Of a stretch of DNA of 64,000 bases, positions 43,289 through 53,767 are shown one piece after another. Each line of letters opens with the position of its first letter. Positions within the stretch are counted from its first letter, which is position 1. The DNA is taken from contig QFXC01000002.1 in assembly GCA_003349885.1 (NCBI GenBank), forward strand, positions 191,850 to 255,849, in the 5' to 3' direction. A program made the position numbers and the translations under genes. This DNA comes from an endosymbiont of Galathealinum brachiosum (lineage in GTDB: Bacteria; Pseudomonadota; Gammaproteobacteria; SZUA-229). The notes under the pieces are model-generated. The model ran no database searches and was not told the origin of the DNA. It worked only from the letters and a program-made list of their open reading frames with translations.

Positions 43289-43909
43289 TCACATGAAACC
43301 TTTAATTATTTCACGTATTTGATTTTGCACTGCCAGCAAATCGCCACTCGCATCAACCACTTTCATTCGATTAGCATCAGCTTTTGCCCTGTTAAGATAA
43401 GTATCTCTAACACGATTAAAAAAACCATCCATTTCCTGCTCAAATCTATCAGGTGTACTACGTTTTCCAGCACGCTCACGCCCTACCGAAATAGGTGCAT
43501 CCAGTAACAGCGTTAAATCTGGACGTAAATCACCTAACACCCAGTTTTCCAGTCCTTCAATTCGTTTTATATCTAACTGACGGCCACCGCCCTGATACGC
43601 ATAAGTTGCATCCGTGAAGCGGTCACATAATACCCACTGACCTTTTTCTAATGCAGGTTTGATAACCTGAGCGACATGTTCAGCACGCGCGGCAAACATT
43701 AACATTAACTCGGTATCATCTGACATACCTTTAAAATCTTCACCTAGCAACATCGCGCGCAATGACTCACCTAGTGGTGTTCCACCGGGTTCACGGGTTT
43801 CTATAAAATTAATATTATTTTCCTGCAACATGGATTTTATAAATTCCATATTCGAAGTTTTACCGACGCCTTCACATCCCTCGAGCGTTATGAACATTGG
43901 TTTTGTCAT
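43289..43909 (-). CDS. tmk: thymidylate kinase
   Basis: The 206-residue enzyme has P-loop EGCEGVGKTSNMEF, the DR(Y/F) motif CDRFTDATYAYQGGGR and lid residues. It phosphorylates dTMP to dTDP. Its start overlaps the mltG stop by one base. Confidence 0.96.
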   Translation of the reverse strand: MTKPMFITLEGCEGVGKTSNMEFIKSMLQENNINFIETREPGGTPLGESLRAMLLGEDFKGMSDDTELMLMFAARAEHVAQVIKPALEKGQWVLCDRFTDATYAYQGGGRQLDIKRIEGLENWVLGDLRPDLTLLLDAPISVGRERAGKRSTPDRFEQEMDGFFNRVRDTYLNRAKADANRMKVVDASGDLLAVQNQIREIIKGFM

Positions 43910-44913
43910 TATCTTGCTTTCTTTTTGCGTTTACGTTGATGAACATCGACTGCGTGTTCATGATCTTTTAATGTGGTTGAAAATATGTGCCTGCCCGATC
44001 GATCTGACATGGCGACAAAATAAATATATTCTGTTTTATCCGGATGACTAACCGCATCTAATGCACCCTGCCCTGGCATTGCAATTGGTGTTGGCGGGAG
44101 ACCTTTTCTTGTATAGGTATTGTAAGGCGTATCAGTACGTAAATGCTTATAACGAATATTGCCTTTATACTTATCACCGATACCGTAAATAACCGTTGGA
44201 TCTGTTTGCAGGCGCATACCTTTACGTAAACGGTTTACAAACACACCCGCAATACGCGTTCGTTCTTCTGCTATGGCGCTTTCTTTTTCTACAATGGATG
44301 CAAGCGTTAATGCTTCATACGCTGATTTTAACGGCAGGTTTTTATCTCTTTTTTGCCAGGCTACATCTAAACGTTTTTGCATTTCTCTATAGGCTTTTTT
44401 TAACAGATCAATATCACTCATACCTTTAGGAAAACGATAGGTATCAGGAAAAAAACGTCCTTCAGGGTGTTCACCTGCATGACCAATTTTTTGCATGATC
44501 TGCTTACCATTTAATTCCAGTAAATGATGACTCAGATGCTCTGATTTATTAACCAGTTTCATCATCTGTTTGAATGTCAGGCCTTCTATCAGTGTTAAGC
44601 TATATAAACGAACTTTACCTTTTTGCATTAAGGTAAATAACTGCAACGTATTAAGATCAGGGCTTATCTTGTATTCACCTGCTTTTAACTTTCTGGCACT
44701 ACCGGTTACTCTGGACCACACAGAAAAATACAGTCGATTGGATATTATTTTTTTCTTTTCAAGATCACGCGCAAGCACAGACACACTGGTGCCCGGTTTA
44801 AAGTTATATGTTTCTTCGGCTTCTACACCTAATGGTTTATTCAAAAAGAAATAAAAATCAACAGCAATTGCACTTGCTGTGATTAAAAGCAAACCTAATA
44901 ATTTTTTTATCAT
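43909..44913 (-). CDS. mltG: endolytic murein transglycosylase MltG
   Basis: The 334-residue YceG/MltG protein has an N-terminal membrane helix (about 5-22) and catalytic region with ASIVEKESAIAEERTRIAGVF, RKGMRLQTDPTVIYG and YNTYTRKGLPPTPIAMPG. It cleaves nascent peptidoglycan strands at the membrane. It overlaps tmk by one base. Confidence 0.95.
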   Translation of the reverse strand: MIKKLLGLLLITASAIAVDFYFFLNKPLGVEAEETYNFKPGTSVSVLARDLEKKKIISNRLYFSVWSRVTGSARKLKAGEYKISPDLNTLQLFTLMQKGKVRLYSLTLIEGLTFKQMMKLVNKSEHLSHHLLELNGKQIMQKIGHAGEHPEGRFFPDTYRFPKGMSDIDLLKKAYREMQKRLDVAWQKRDKNLPLKSAYEALTLASIVEKESAIAEERTRIAGVFVNRLRKGMRLQTDPTVIYGIGDKYKGNIRYKHLRTDTPYNTYTRKGLPPTPIAMPGQGALDAVSHPDKTEYIYFVAMSDRSGRHIFSTTLKDHEHAVDVHQRKRKKKAR

Positions 44914-44949
44914 ACTCTTGTAAGTGTTCCTTCAGGTACACTCTCGACC

Positions 44950-45777
44950 TCAAATAGACATTAACTGTATTAATTTATGATTAATATCATCAAGCATTTT
45001 ATGTTGTTTAAAATCCACACTATCCTCATCATCTATTATTTTTTTAACCGGCCAGATACCAATCAAACTGTTTGTTACAAACACCGCATCCATTTGTAAA
45101 AAATTCTGTTTACTAATATCGACTATATTCACCGGGATTTTTAATTCAGCAGCAATATTAATTACCTGTTGGCGCATTACGCCTTCTACACCGCATCGTT
45201 CCAGTAAAGGCGTATATAACTCATCACCCATCACACAAAACACATTACTCATCGTCCCTTCAATCACATGGTCGTGACTATCGAACATGAAACCTTCCGT
45301 TATATCGCTATCATTCCATTCATTTCTAGCCAGTACATTATCCAGCCTGTTTAAATGTTTCATACCTGCTAATGCAGCATTTATTGAAATAGGGGTTTTA
45401 CATATAGTCGTCGTTATACCCTGACGATGCTCTTCAGGATAATCCGGCATTGCAAAAGAAGCTGTGACACGCGTAACACTATCACCTTCCGCGTAAATAT
45501 AACCTCGACCTGATACACCACGACTGATCATCAGTTTTACGACTGAATTATCATCTAACTCCAGTTTGTCTATATCTTCAAGCCAGAGAGACTCATCAAC
45601 ACACGCTAACGACAAACGATTGCAGCTATTACGTAATCGCTGCATGTGTTCATCCCAGAACTGTAATTTCTTATTTGTATAACTGATGGTTTCAAATAAA
45701 CCATCACCATATTGAAAGCCTCTGTCACGTACATCTATACTGGTCTCTTCAAATCCATTTATTAGAACGTTAGTCAT
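44950..45777 (-). CDS. pabC: aminodeoxychorismate lyase
   Basis: The 275-residue PLP enzyme of fold IV has RGFQYGDGLFETI, LMISRGVSGRGY, the catalytic Lys in GMKHLNRLDNVLARNE and EGTMSNVFCV. It releases pyruvate from aminodeoxychorismate to give p-aminobenzoate for folate. Its start overlaps pabB by 4 nt. Confidence 0.94.
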   Translation of the reverse strand: MTNVLINGFEETSIDVRDRGFQYGDGLFETISYTNKKLQFWDEHMQRLRNSCNRLSLACVDESLWLEDIDKLELDDNSVVKLMISRGVSGRGYIYAEGDSVTRVTASFAMPDYPEEHRQGITTTICKTPISINAALAGMKHLNRLDNVLARNEWNDSDITEGFMFDSHDHVIEGTMSNVFCVMGDELYTPLLERCGVEGVMRQQVINIAAELKIPVNIVDISKQNFLQMDAVFVTNSLIGIWPVKKIIDDEDSVDFKQHKMLDDINHKLIQLMSI

Positions 45778-47162
45778 TGATTCCCTGTCTGCAGTGCATG
45801 AATTAACCCTTTTGCTTTAGCCCGTGTTTCATTCAATTCATTGTTTGGGTCGGAGTCCACTACTATGCCACCACCGGCTCTAAATTGCAGCTTATTACCA
45901 TTGCGGGTTATGGTTCGGATAAGAATATTTAAATCCATACTGCCATCATGGTTCAGGTAACCCAGTGAGCCTGTATAAGCTCCCCTGCCCACACCTTCCA
46001 GTTCTGCCAGTATTTCCATACAACGCACTTTAGGGCAGCCTGTAATCGTACCGCCGGGAAATACAGCTGCAATGAGCTGACCCGGAGTGATACCCTGACG
46101 TAAGCGCCCCTGCACATTAGATACAATATGATGAACATGCTGGTAACTTTCCAGCACCATTAACTCATTCACTTCAATACTACCCGGCTCACATACCCGC
46201 CCCATATCATTACGTTCCAGATCAATAAGCATAATATGCTCTGCCTGCTCTTTAGCGTTAGCTAATAACTCATCTGATAACTGACTGTCTGTACTACTAT
46301 CTTCGGCTCTGGGTCGTGTCCCCGCAATGGGTCTGGTTTGCAAATAACCACTTTTAGATTGTATAAGACGTTCTGGTGATGAACTGATAATCGCTTTATC
46401 ACCCAGAGTAACTAAAGCATTAAAGGGACCGGGGTTTGACTGACTCAACTGATGATAAATACTTGCATGTGTTACATCATCATCTAATTGTGTTTTCCAG
46501 CAACGAGATAGATTTACCTGAAAAACATCTCCATCAATTATATATTTATGTAATAACTCTAATTGTTGAAGATAATTTTCTTCATTATCTTCCTGTATAT
46601 CATTAATATGAAATGCCTGATTAAAAGCCACTGAGCTGCCAACAGAAACTTTCGAGGATGACGATGATTTATCTTCTACATTATTGAGTTGATTAATTAA
46701 ATCTGTTTGAATTTGATTTACGTAGTCGTTAAATTTTGACTCACAAACAATAAATGCTTTCTGATTATGCGAGTCAATAATAATTGCTGCGGGAAAACGT
46801 GTTGCAAATGCAACAGGTAAAGCATCTTCTGCTTCAGGTAGTATTAACCCCGTTTCAATTTGTTGTGCCAGCTCATAACCTAAATATAAAAACCAGCCAC
46901 CGGTAAAAGGTAAATCTGCCGCTTCCATTTCCAGCTTTTCAGTTTGCCATGCAAGATCCAGTTGCTGCAGAAAATCACCTGAACAACTTTCTATCGTCTG
47001 CTGTGGAAAGGCAAATAAAATATCGTAACGAGCAAGATCCGATTTTTCTTCAGTTGATGCATTACTGGTTAACAAATGAGGATATCGTTCGGGGTTACTG
47101 GCGTGAAGCGCTAGTAAATCGGGAGTATTTTCTAAAGCATGAATGATTAATGAGCTAGGCAT
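45774..47162 (-). CDS. pabB: aminodeoxychorismate synthase component I
   Basis: The 462-residue chorismate-binding enzyme has QVNLSRCWKTQL, RPIAGTRPRAED, HIMLIDLERNDMGRVCEPGSI, FPGGTITGCPKVRCMEI and the late RAGGGIVVDSDP. It converts chorismate and amide nitrogen to aminodeoxychorismate. It lies upstream of pabC with a 4-nt overlap. Confidence 0.94.
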   Translation of the reverse strand: MPSSLIIHALENTPDLLALHASNPERYPHLLTSNASTEEKSDLARYDILFAFPQQTIESCSGDFLQQLDLAWQTEKLEMEAADLPFTGGWFLYLGYELAQQIETGLILPEAEDALPVAFATRFPAAIIIDSHNQKAFIVCESKFNDYVNQIQTDLINQLNNVEDKSSSSSKVSVGSSVAFNQAFHINDIQEDNEENYLQQLELLHKYIIDGDVFQVNLSRCWKTQLDDDVTHASIYHQLSQSNPGPFNALVTLGDKAIISSSPERLIQSKSGYLQTRPIAGTRPRAEDSSTDSQLSDELLANAKEQAEHIMLIDLERNDMGRVCEPGSIEVNELMVLESYQHVHHIVSNVQGRLRQGITPGQLIAAVFPGGTITGCPKVRCMEILAELEGVGRGAYTGSLGYLNHDGSMDLNILIRTITRNGNKLQFRAGGGIVVDSDPNNELNETRAKAKGLIHALQTGNQ

Positions 47163-47259
47163 TTATTTTTTATATAGCTGTTGTCCCCAGAGGCTTCTAT
47201 CGGGAATAACAGGATAATTAATTTAAACTTTTAAACCTGTAACAATTAAGCAGCAGACT

Positions 47260-47338
47260 GTAACTGTTCAGGTTGCCCTTGTATGGCTTCAGGTCCAGGC
47301 AAAAAATGTGAATTTACAAGGGCGAGCTGAATAGTTAC
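47260..47338. repeat. extragenic palindrome, GTAACTGTTCAG family, copy 1
   Basis: GTAACTGTTCAGGTTGCCCTTGTA and the reverse of the right end, GTAACTATTCAGCTCGCCC then TTGTA, match with three differences over 24 bp. The element ends at the base before the fabF stop codon (47339), on the downstream side. Confidence 0.75.
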
Positions 47339-48577
47339 TTAGATTTTTTTAAACAGAACAGTACCATTAGTACCACCAAAGCCAAACGAATTTGAAAGCA
47401 CTGCGTCCATCTTCATATCACGCGCTGTATTTGGCACATAATCCAGATCACATTCAGGATCCTGATTATCTAAATTAATAGTAGGTGATGCTACCTGATC
47501 AACTAAACTCATTACCGAGAACACAGCTTCAATACCACCCGCTGCACCCAGTAAATGACCTGTCATAGATTTGGTAGAAGTCACGGCCAGTGATTTAGCG
47601 TGATCACCGAAAGCCGCTTTCATGGCCATAGTTTCAGCCACATCACCCGCAGGAGTAGATGTACCATGAGCATTAACAAACTGAATATCTTCTTTGTTAA
47701 GGCCCGCATCTTTTATAGCGTTAATCATGCAACGTGCCGCACCTTCTCCACCTACAGACGGGCTGGTCATATGATAAGCGTCACCACTCATACCAAAACC
47801 GGCCATTTCACAGTAGATTTTCGCACCACGTGCTTTTGCGTGTTCATACTCTTCTAAAACTAAAACACCTGCACCATCACCCAGCACAAAACCATCACGG
47901 TCTTTGTCCCATGGACGACTGGCTGCTTCAAAATTATCGTTATTACGAGACAGAGCACGTGCAGCAGCAAAACCACCGATACCTAAAGGCGAAGAGGCTT
48001 TCTCAGCACCACCGGCAATCATTACATCAGCATCACCGTAAGCGATCATACGTGCTGCCATACCGATACTATGGGTACCCGTAGTACAGGCAGTAACCAG
48101 CGCAATATTCGGGCCTTTAATGCCATATTTAATAGACAGATTACCGGAAATCATATTGATAATAGAGCCGGGAATAAGAAAAGGTGAAATTCTTCTTGGG
48201 CCACCTTTATCCATGGCATCTTTATTTTTTTCAATCAGAGGTAAACCACCAATACCCGAACCAACAGCAATACCTATACGTTCAGAGTTCTCTTCAGTGA
48301 TTTCAATGCCTGAATCTTTAATCGCCTCATCTGAAGCAGCTATGCCGTAATGGATAAAGGTATCCATTTTTTTCAGGTCTTTTTTCGGAATATACTCGGA
48401 AGCGTCAAAATCTTTTACGGTGCCTGCAAATTTAACAGCCTGATCACTAGTATCGAAATCAGTAATAAGTGATATACCACTTTTGCCTGCAAGGATATTG
48501 CTCCATGAAGACTTTAAATCATTGCCTACAGGTGAAACAATACCTAAACCGGTAACGACAACACGACGTTTAGCCAA
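47339..48577 (-). CDS. fabF: beta-ketoacyl-ACP synthase II
   Basis: The 412-residue enzyme starts [15 protein letters not shown] and has the active-site Cys in [12 protein letters not shown]. His are in [11 protein letters not shown] and in [15 protein letters not shown]. It extends acyl chains in fatty acid synthesis. It lies between acpP and pabB in the usual order, with a terminator between it and acpP. Confidence 0.96.
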   Translation of the reverse strand: MAKRRVVVTGLGIVSPVGNDLKSSWSNILAGKSGISLITDFDTSDQAVKFAGTVKDFDASEYIPKKDLKKMDTFIHYGIAASDEAIKDSGIEITEENSERIGIAVGSGIGGLPLIEKNKDAMDKGGPRRISPFLIPGSIINMISGNLSIKYGIKGPNIALVTACTTGTHSIGMAARMIAYGDADVMIAGGAEKASSPLGIGGFAAARALSRNNDNFEAASRPWDKDRDGFVLGDGAGVLVLEEYEHAKARGAKIYCEMAGFGMSGDAYHMTSPSVGGEGAARCMINAIKDAGLNKEDIQFVNAHGTSTPAGDVAETMAMKAAFGDHAKSLAVTSTKSMTGHLLGAAGGIEAVFSVMSLVDQVASPTINLDNQDPECDLDYVPNTARDMKMDAVLSNSFGFGGTNGTVLFKKI

Positions 48578-48675
48578 GAGTATTCTCCAGAATTATATGT
48601 TGGGGGGTTTCTGTGTTACAGAAATAATGACACCTGTTCATAAACAGGCAAGGCAAAACTACAACGCCAGAAACG

Positions 48676-48706
48676 AAAAAAGGGCAGGCACTATGCCTGC
48701 CCTTTT
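48676..48706 (-). terminator. terminator after acpP
   Basis: GGGCAGGC (48682-48689) and GCCTGCCC (48695-48702) form an 8-bp stem. On the minus strand a T run follows (A-run 48676-48681 on plus). It lies 13 bp past the acpP stop and should limit read-through into fabF. Confidence 0.85.
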
Positions 48707-48718
48707 CCATAGATCAGA

Positions 48719-48952
48719 TTAACCGTTAGCGTTAACGTAATCTAAAGCTTGCTGAACTGTAGTAATTTTTTCAGCATCTTCATCAGGAATTTCACATTCA
48801 AATTCCTCTTCTAATGCCATTACCAGCTCAACTGTATCTAGTGAATCAGCACCCAGGTCATCTACAAATGAAGCAGAGTTAGTTACTTCTTCTTCTTTTA
48901 CGCCTAGCTGTTCTATAACAATCTTGCGAACGCGTTCTTCTGCACTGCTCAT
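48719..48952 (-). CDS. acpP: acyl carrier protein
   Basis: The 77-residue acidic protein has the phosphopantetheine Ser in [18 protein letters not shown] and typical flanking helices. It carries acyl chains for all fatty acid enzymes. AGGAAACATAC precedes the start. Confidence 0.98.
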   Translation of the reverse strand: MSSAEERVRKIVIEQLGVKEEEVTNSASFVDDLGADSLDTVELVMALEEEFECEIPDEDAEKITTVQQALDYVNANG

Positions 48953-49216
48953 GTATGTTTCCTCTTAATATTACGAATATGTTCGAACTGCGCGGTATTT
49001 TAGTGAATAACGGCACAGACTACCAGTGTTTTTTTAATCTATTTGATTACAACTTAATCTAAATCAAATCAATGAGTTAGCCTGAATTTGGTGTAAATGC
49101 AAGCGAGCTACCATGCAGAAAAAGAAAGATATGAGCTACTTTTAAAATAACAATAAGCTGTTTCAGGCCAGAAACCCCCTAATATAGCTCTACCCTTCAT
49201 TATCCCTGATCGGCCA

Positions 49217-49954
49217 CTATGGCATATGCATACCGCCATTAACATTGATCGTTTCACCTGTGATATAACTCGCTTCAGGTGAAGCTAAAAAAGCAACAGC
49301 GTTTGCTATATCCTGCGGGTCACCTAATTTATTCAATGGAATTTGTGAAATCAATGCTTCACGCTGCTCTTCAGGTAACTCTTTTGTCATATCAGTATCA
49401 ATAAAACCGGGCGCAACCGAGTTAACAGTAATAAAACGCGAACCTATTTCTCGAGCTAACGATTTACTAAAACCCAGTATGCCGGCTTTAGCCGCCGAGT
49501 AATTTGTTTGTCCCGCGTTACCCGTTAAACCAACTACAGACGTTATATTAATGATACGACCTGAACGTGCTTTCATCATAGGACGAATAACCGCTTTGGA
49601 CATTTTAAAAATTGATGTCAGGTTAGTATCAATAATATCGTTCCACTGATCATCTTTCATCATCATTAATAAATTATCACGTGTAATACCCGCATTATTT
49701 ACCAGTATGCTGACATTACCAACATCATCTTTAATCGCCTTCATCACATCTTTAATTGATGCATCATCAGCAACATTCAGACACATTCCTTTACCACCCT
49801 TAGGTGATAAATATTCAGTGATTTTTTCAGCTCCACCCTCAGAGGTAGCCGTACCAATAACGGTTGCACCTGCTGCAGCTAATGTTTCAGCAATAGCTTT
49901 ACCAATGCCTCGGCTTGCACCGGTTACTAATGCGATTTGATTTTCTAAGTTCAT
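49217..49954 (-). CDS. fabG: 3-oxoacyl-ACP reductase
   Basis: The 245-residue short-chain dehydrogenase has the cofactor motif TGASRGIGKAIAE, NNAGITRDNLL and the catalytic Ser/Tyr/Lys (ITSVVG and YSAAKAG). It ends ASYITGETINVNGGMHM. It uses NADPH to reduce ketoacyl-ACP. The 264 bp to acpP hold no further gene. Confidence 0.96.
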   Translation of the reverse strand: MNLENQIALVTGASRGIGKAIAETLAAAGATVIGTATSEGGAEKITEYLSPKGGKGMCLNVADDASIKDVMKAIKDDVGNVSILVNNAGITRDNLLMMMKDDQWNDIIDTNLTSIFKMSKAVIRPMMKARSGRIINITSVVGLTGNAGQTNYSAAKAGILGFSKSLAREIGSRFITVNSVAPGFIDTDMTKELPEEQREALISQIPLNKLGDPQDIANAVAFLASPEASYITGETINVNGGMHMP

Positions 49955-50050
49955 TATTAATCCTCTTTCATATCAGTTAGCCTTAAGGCACTACTAATAT
50001 ATAAACCTGTCACCCCCTGACATCTATATCAGGAATAACATTTAAATTTA

Positions 50051-50989
50051 TTAAGATATCTCTTCTAATGTTTTATCTAATGTATCCACATTATTAATTG
50101 TGAAGTGAGCGACTTCTTTATTAATACGTTTATTTAAACCTATTAAAACCTTACCAGGCCCGCATTCAACGATTGTGTCTACACCTTCAGCGATTAAGTT
50201 ATTTACACTATCAACCCATAGAACAGGGTTATGTAATTGCTTAACCAGATTCTTTTTAACTTCAGCTGGTTTAGTATAATTTTTAGCTGCAACATTCTGA
50301 ATAACAGGAATGGTTGAGGCTTTTTTAATTTTTACATCTTTTAAATAAGTCGCCAGCTTTTTAGCTGCGCCTTCCATTAAATTAGAATGAGAAGGCACAC
50401 TCACAGGAAGTTTTAATGCGCGTTTTGCACCCTTGTCTTTTGCTATTGCCATTGCTGTTTCAACAGCCTGTATATTGCCTGCAATTACTATCTGACCAGG
50501 TGAGTTAAAATTAACTGCCTGCACTGCAAAATTATCATCGCTGCACATGTCACAAATTTCTTTAACGGTATCATCATCCAGGCCCAGAATAGCAGCCATT
50601 GCACCCACTCCATCCGGAACAGCTGCCTGCATTAACTTGCCACGCTTTGATACACACTTAACTGCAGCTTCAAACTCAATTGCACCGGCACATACCAGAG
50701 CCGTATATTCACCCAGACTATGGCCTGCCATAATCTCAGGTTCTATTTCCAGCTTACTTTTTAAGATTTCATATACGGCTACACCAGAAACCAGCATTGC
50801 AGGCTGAGTAACTTCCGTTTTATTAAGCTCTTCTACAGGACCTTCCTGTACAACTTTCCAAAGGTCATATTTCAATACCTTAGACGCTCTGGAAAATAAC
50901 TCATTAACAACAGGATAAGATTCTGCCAGTTCAGCCATCATGCCCAAAGATTGTGAGCCCTGCCCCGGAAATACACATGCCAATTTCAT
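50051..50989 (-). CDS. fabD: malonyl-CoA:ACP transacylase
   Basis: The 312-residue enzyme has FPGQGSQSLGMM at the start, the active-site Ser in MAGHSLGEYTAL and a late VECGPGKVLIGL. It loads malonyl groups onto ACP. plsX and fabH, often upstream, are absent; dapB lies there instead. Confidence 0.96.
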   Translation of the reverse strand: MKLACVFPGQGSQSLGMMAELAESYPVVNELFSRASKVLKYDLWKVVQEGPVEELNKTEVTQPAMLVSGVAVYEILKSKLEIEPEIMAGHSLGEYTALVCAGAIEFEAAVKCVSKRGKLMQAAVPDGVGAMAAILGLDDDTVKEICDMCSDDNFAVQAVNFNSPGQIVIAGNIQAVETAMAIAKDKGAKRALKLPVSVPSHSNLMEGAAKKLATYLKDVKIKKASTIPVIQNVAAKNYTKPAEVKKNLVKQLHNPVLWVDSVNNLIAEGVDTIVECGPGKVLIGLNKRINKEVAHFTINNVDTLDKTLEEIS

Positions 50990-51054
50990 AGATTTACCTT
51001 TTATAATTTTTTCACTACCAACAAATAAAATTTATTTTAATGTAAGCATTTGGC

Positions 51055-51907
<853 letters not shown>

Positions 51908-51918
51908 GAAATATTATT

Positions 51919-52404
51919 CTACCAACTGATGTATGAATAACCCTTTTCCTGCAGATCAATTAAATCAGCTGCACCAACCTGAACGATTTCAACAAAATCA
52001 TACAGGTCTTCTTTTTTCCAGCCCAGAGACTGCATGGTATTACCGCAGGCATGAAATTTAACCCCGTAATCAGCCATACTTCTTATTTTCTGTTTAATTT
52101 CATAAGAAACATAACGCTGAGGTTTTTTACCCAATATGTGTATACCCGGACCAAATGCAGTGATAACAATTGTTATATTATCATTGTACTTACGTAACAT
52201 TTCTGCGGCTGAAAACATTACCGCATCATGATAAGCCTGATCAGACTTATTAAACTGATACACCACATTATGCTCAGTCGGATCACCGGGAAAACGCATT
52301 TCACTATCGTCTGCTACTTTTTCAGAGGCTCCTGCATTACGACCTGTTAAAACACCTGCTGCAATGCTGGCTAACCCCGTGAGTAAACGCCTTCGTGAAA
52401 CCAT
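51919..52404 (-). CDS. Tat-exported DsrE-family protein
   Basis: The 161-residue protein has a twin-arginine signal (SRRRLLTGLASIAAGVL) and a DsrE/F-like domain (VVYQFNKSDQAYHDAVMFSAAEML, IVITAFGPGIHIL). A single conserved Cys lies in VKFHACGNTMQSLGW (about residue 118). Periplasmic DsrE-like proteins may bind or carry sulfur species. It lies between dnaJ and dapB on the same strand, 17 bp after the dnaJ stop. Confidence 0.78.
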   Translation of the reverse strand: MVSRRRLLTGLASIAAGVLTGRNAGASEKVADDSEMRFPGDPTEHNVVYQFNKSDQAYHDAVMFSAAEMLRKYNDNITIVITAFGPGIHILGKKPQRYVSYEIKQKIRSMADYGVKFHACGNTMQSLGWKKEDLYDFVEIVQVGAADLIDLQEKGYSYISW

Positions 52405-52421
52405 TATAACCCCATATTTTA

Positions 52422-53561
52422 TTACAGCTTCATATCGTCAAAAAACTTCTTAACCCCATCCATCCAGCTACTACCCTGAGGGTTATGGTTTTTATTATCG
52501 CCATGAATACTTTCTTCAAAATCTCTTAACAATTCTTTTTGCTTGGAGGTTAACTTAACGGGTGTTTCAATAACAACCTTACAAATCAAGTCACCTACCA
52601 TACCACCGCGAACAGGTTTAACACCCTTGCCCTTCAAACGAAACAACCTACCGGTTTGCGTTTCAGCAGGAATTTTTAGCTTAACACGGCCATTTAATGT
52701 TGGCACCTCAAGATTTCCACCCAGTGCTGCGGTTGCCACACTAATTGGCACCTGACACAACAGATTACTACCATCACGTTCAAAAATAGCATGCGATTTC
52801 ACATGTACCTGTACATACAGGTCACCTGAAGGACCTCCATTTTCTCCGGCCTCACCTTCACCAGATAAACGAATACGATCCCCGTTATCTACCCCTGGTG
52901 GAACTTTTACTGACAGTGTTTTACGTTCTTCAACTCGCCCCTGACCATGGCAGTCGCCACAGGGATCAGAAATAGTTTTACCCTGCCCATGACAATGCGG
53001 GCAAGTTTGTTGAACAGAGAAGAAGCCCTGCTGAATACGTACCTGACCTGTACCTCCACAGGTAGTACAGGTGGTAGGTGTAGAACCTTTTTTAGCACCA
53101 CTACCATCGCAGGTTTTACAGCCGACCAGTGTAGGAATCTTGATTTTGATCGTTGTACCGGCAACCGCATCTTCCAGACTCAGTTCCATATTATAACGAA
53201 GGTCTGAACCACGATAAGAACGGCTGCGACCACCGCCTCCACCGCCGCCAAAAATATCACCGAACACATCACCGAAAATATCACTAAAGTTTCCATTACC
53301 GGCACCATAACCGGCACCACCACCCGCAGATGGGTCAACACCCGCATGACCATACTGATCATAAGCTGCGCGTTTTTGTGCATCAGATAAAATATCGTAG
53401 GCTTCTTTGCCTTCTTTAAATTTTTCCTCGGCAGCGTCCGGGTTGTCTGCATTTCTATCCGGATGATGTTTCATCGCCAGACGTTTAAAGGCCTTTTTAA
53501 TGTCCTTTTCATTTGCGTCTTTGGATATTCCCAGAATTTCGTAATAATCTCGTTTTGACAT
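52422..53561 (-). CDS. dnaJ: chaperone DnaJ
   Basis: The 379-residue protein has a J domain with HPD in [10 protein letters not shown], a Gly/Phe-rich linker (about 75-115), four CxxCxGxG zinc motifs ([32 protein letters not shown]) and a C-terminal substrate domain. It delivers substrates to DnaK. It is 206 bp after dnaK, with a repeat and a hairpin between them. Confidence 0.97.
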   Translation of the reverse strand: MSKRDYYEILGISKDANEKDIKKAFKRLAMKHHPDRNADNPDAAEEKFKEGKEAYDILSDAQKRAAYDQYGHAGVDPSAGGGAGYGAGNGNFSDIFGDVFGDIFGGGGGGGRSRSYRGSDLRYNMELSLEDAVAGTTIKIKIPTLVGCKTCDGSGAKKGSTPTTCTTCGGTGQVRIQQGFFSVQQTCPHCHGQGKTISDPCGDCHGQGRVEERKTLSVKVPPGVDNGDRIRLSGEGEAGENGGPSGDLYVQVHVKSHAIFERDGSNLLCQVPISVATAALGGNLEVPTLNGRVKLKIPAETQTGRLFRLKGKGVKPVRGGMVGDLICKVVIETPVKLTSKQKELLRDFEESIHGDNKNHNPQGSSWMDGVKKFFDDMKL

Positions 53562-53590
53562 GCTTTTTAATCTCTAAATCTACAGATTTT

Positions 53591-53679
53591 TTGCTACAGT
53601 GAAACAGGGTACATGGAGTTTTTATTTATCCGCCTGTGGCGAATAAAACTAAAATTTTACTCTGTGCTCTCTGTAGCAG
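53591..53679. repeat. extragenic inverted repeat, TGCTACAGAGA family, copy 2
   Basis: TGCTACAG (53592-53599) and CTGTAGCA (53671-53678) bound the element; the outer arms match copy 1 at 24769. The inner sequence differs. It lies just upstream of the dnaJ start. Confidence 0.5.
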
Positions 53680-53707
53680 TCATTAAACCTTTTAACACTT
53701 TAAACAC

Positions 53708-53741
53708 ACAAAATGCCCGGCTAAAAAACCAGGCATTTTGT
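53708..53741 (-). terminator. hairpin after dnaK
   Basis: ACAAAATGCC and GGCATTTTGT form a perfect 10-bp stem. The T-tract on the minus strand is weak, so it may only partly end the dnaK message before dnaJ. Confidence 0.6.
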
Positions 53742-53767
53742 AACGGCTAAATGCCTAAGAAAAGGAC

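Noticed and set aside
43127..43507. 126-codon plus-strand frame over the tmk end
   Set aside because: Lies mostly antisense to tmk, which has clear kinase motifs.
49081..49170. Possible fragment of the GTAACTGTTCAG repeat between acpP and fabG
   Set aside because: Only a short shared string (GTTTCAGGCCAG) and loose similarity; not enough to call a copy.
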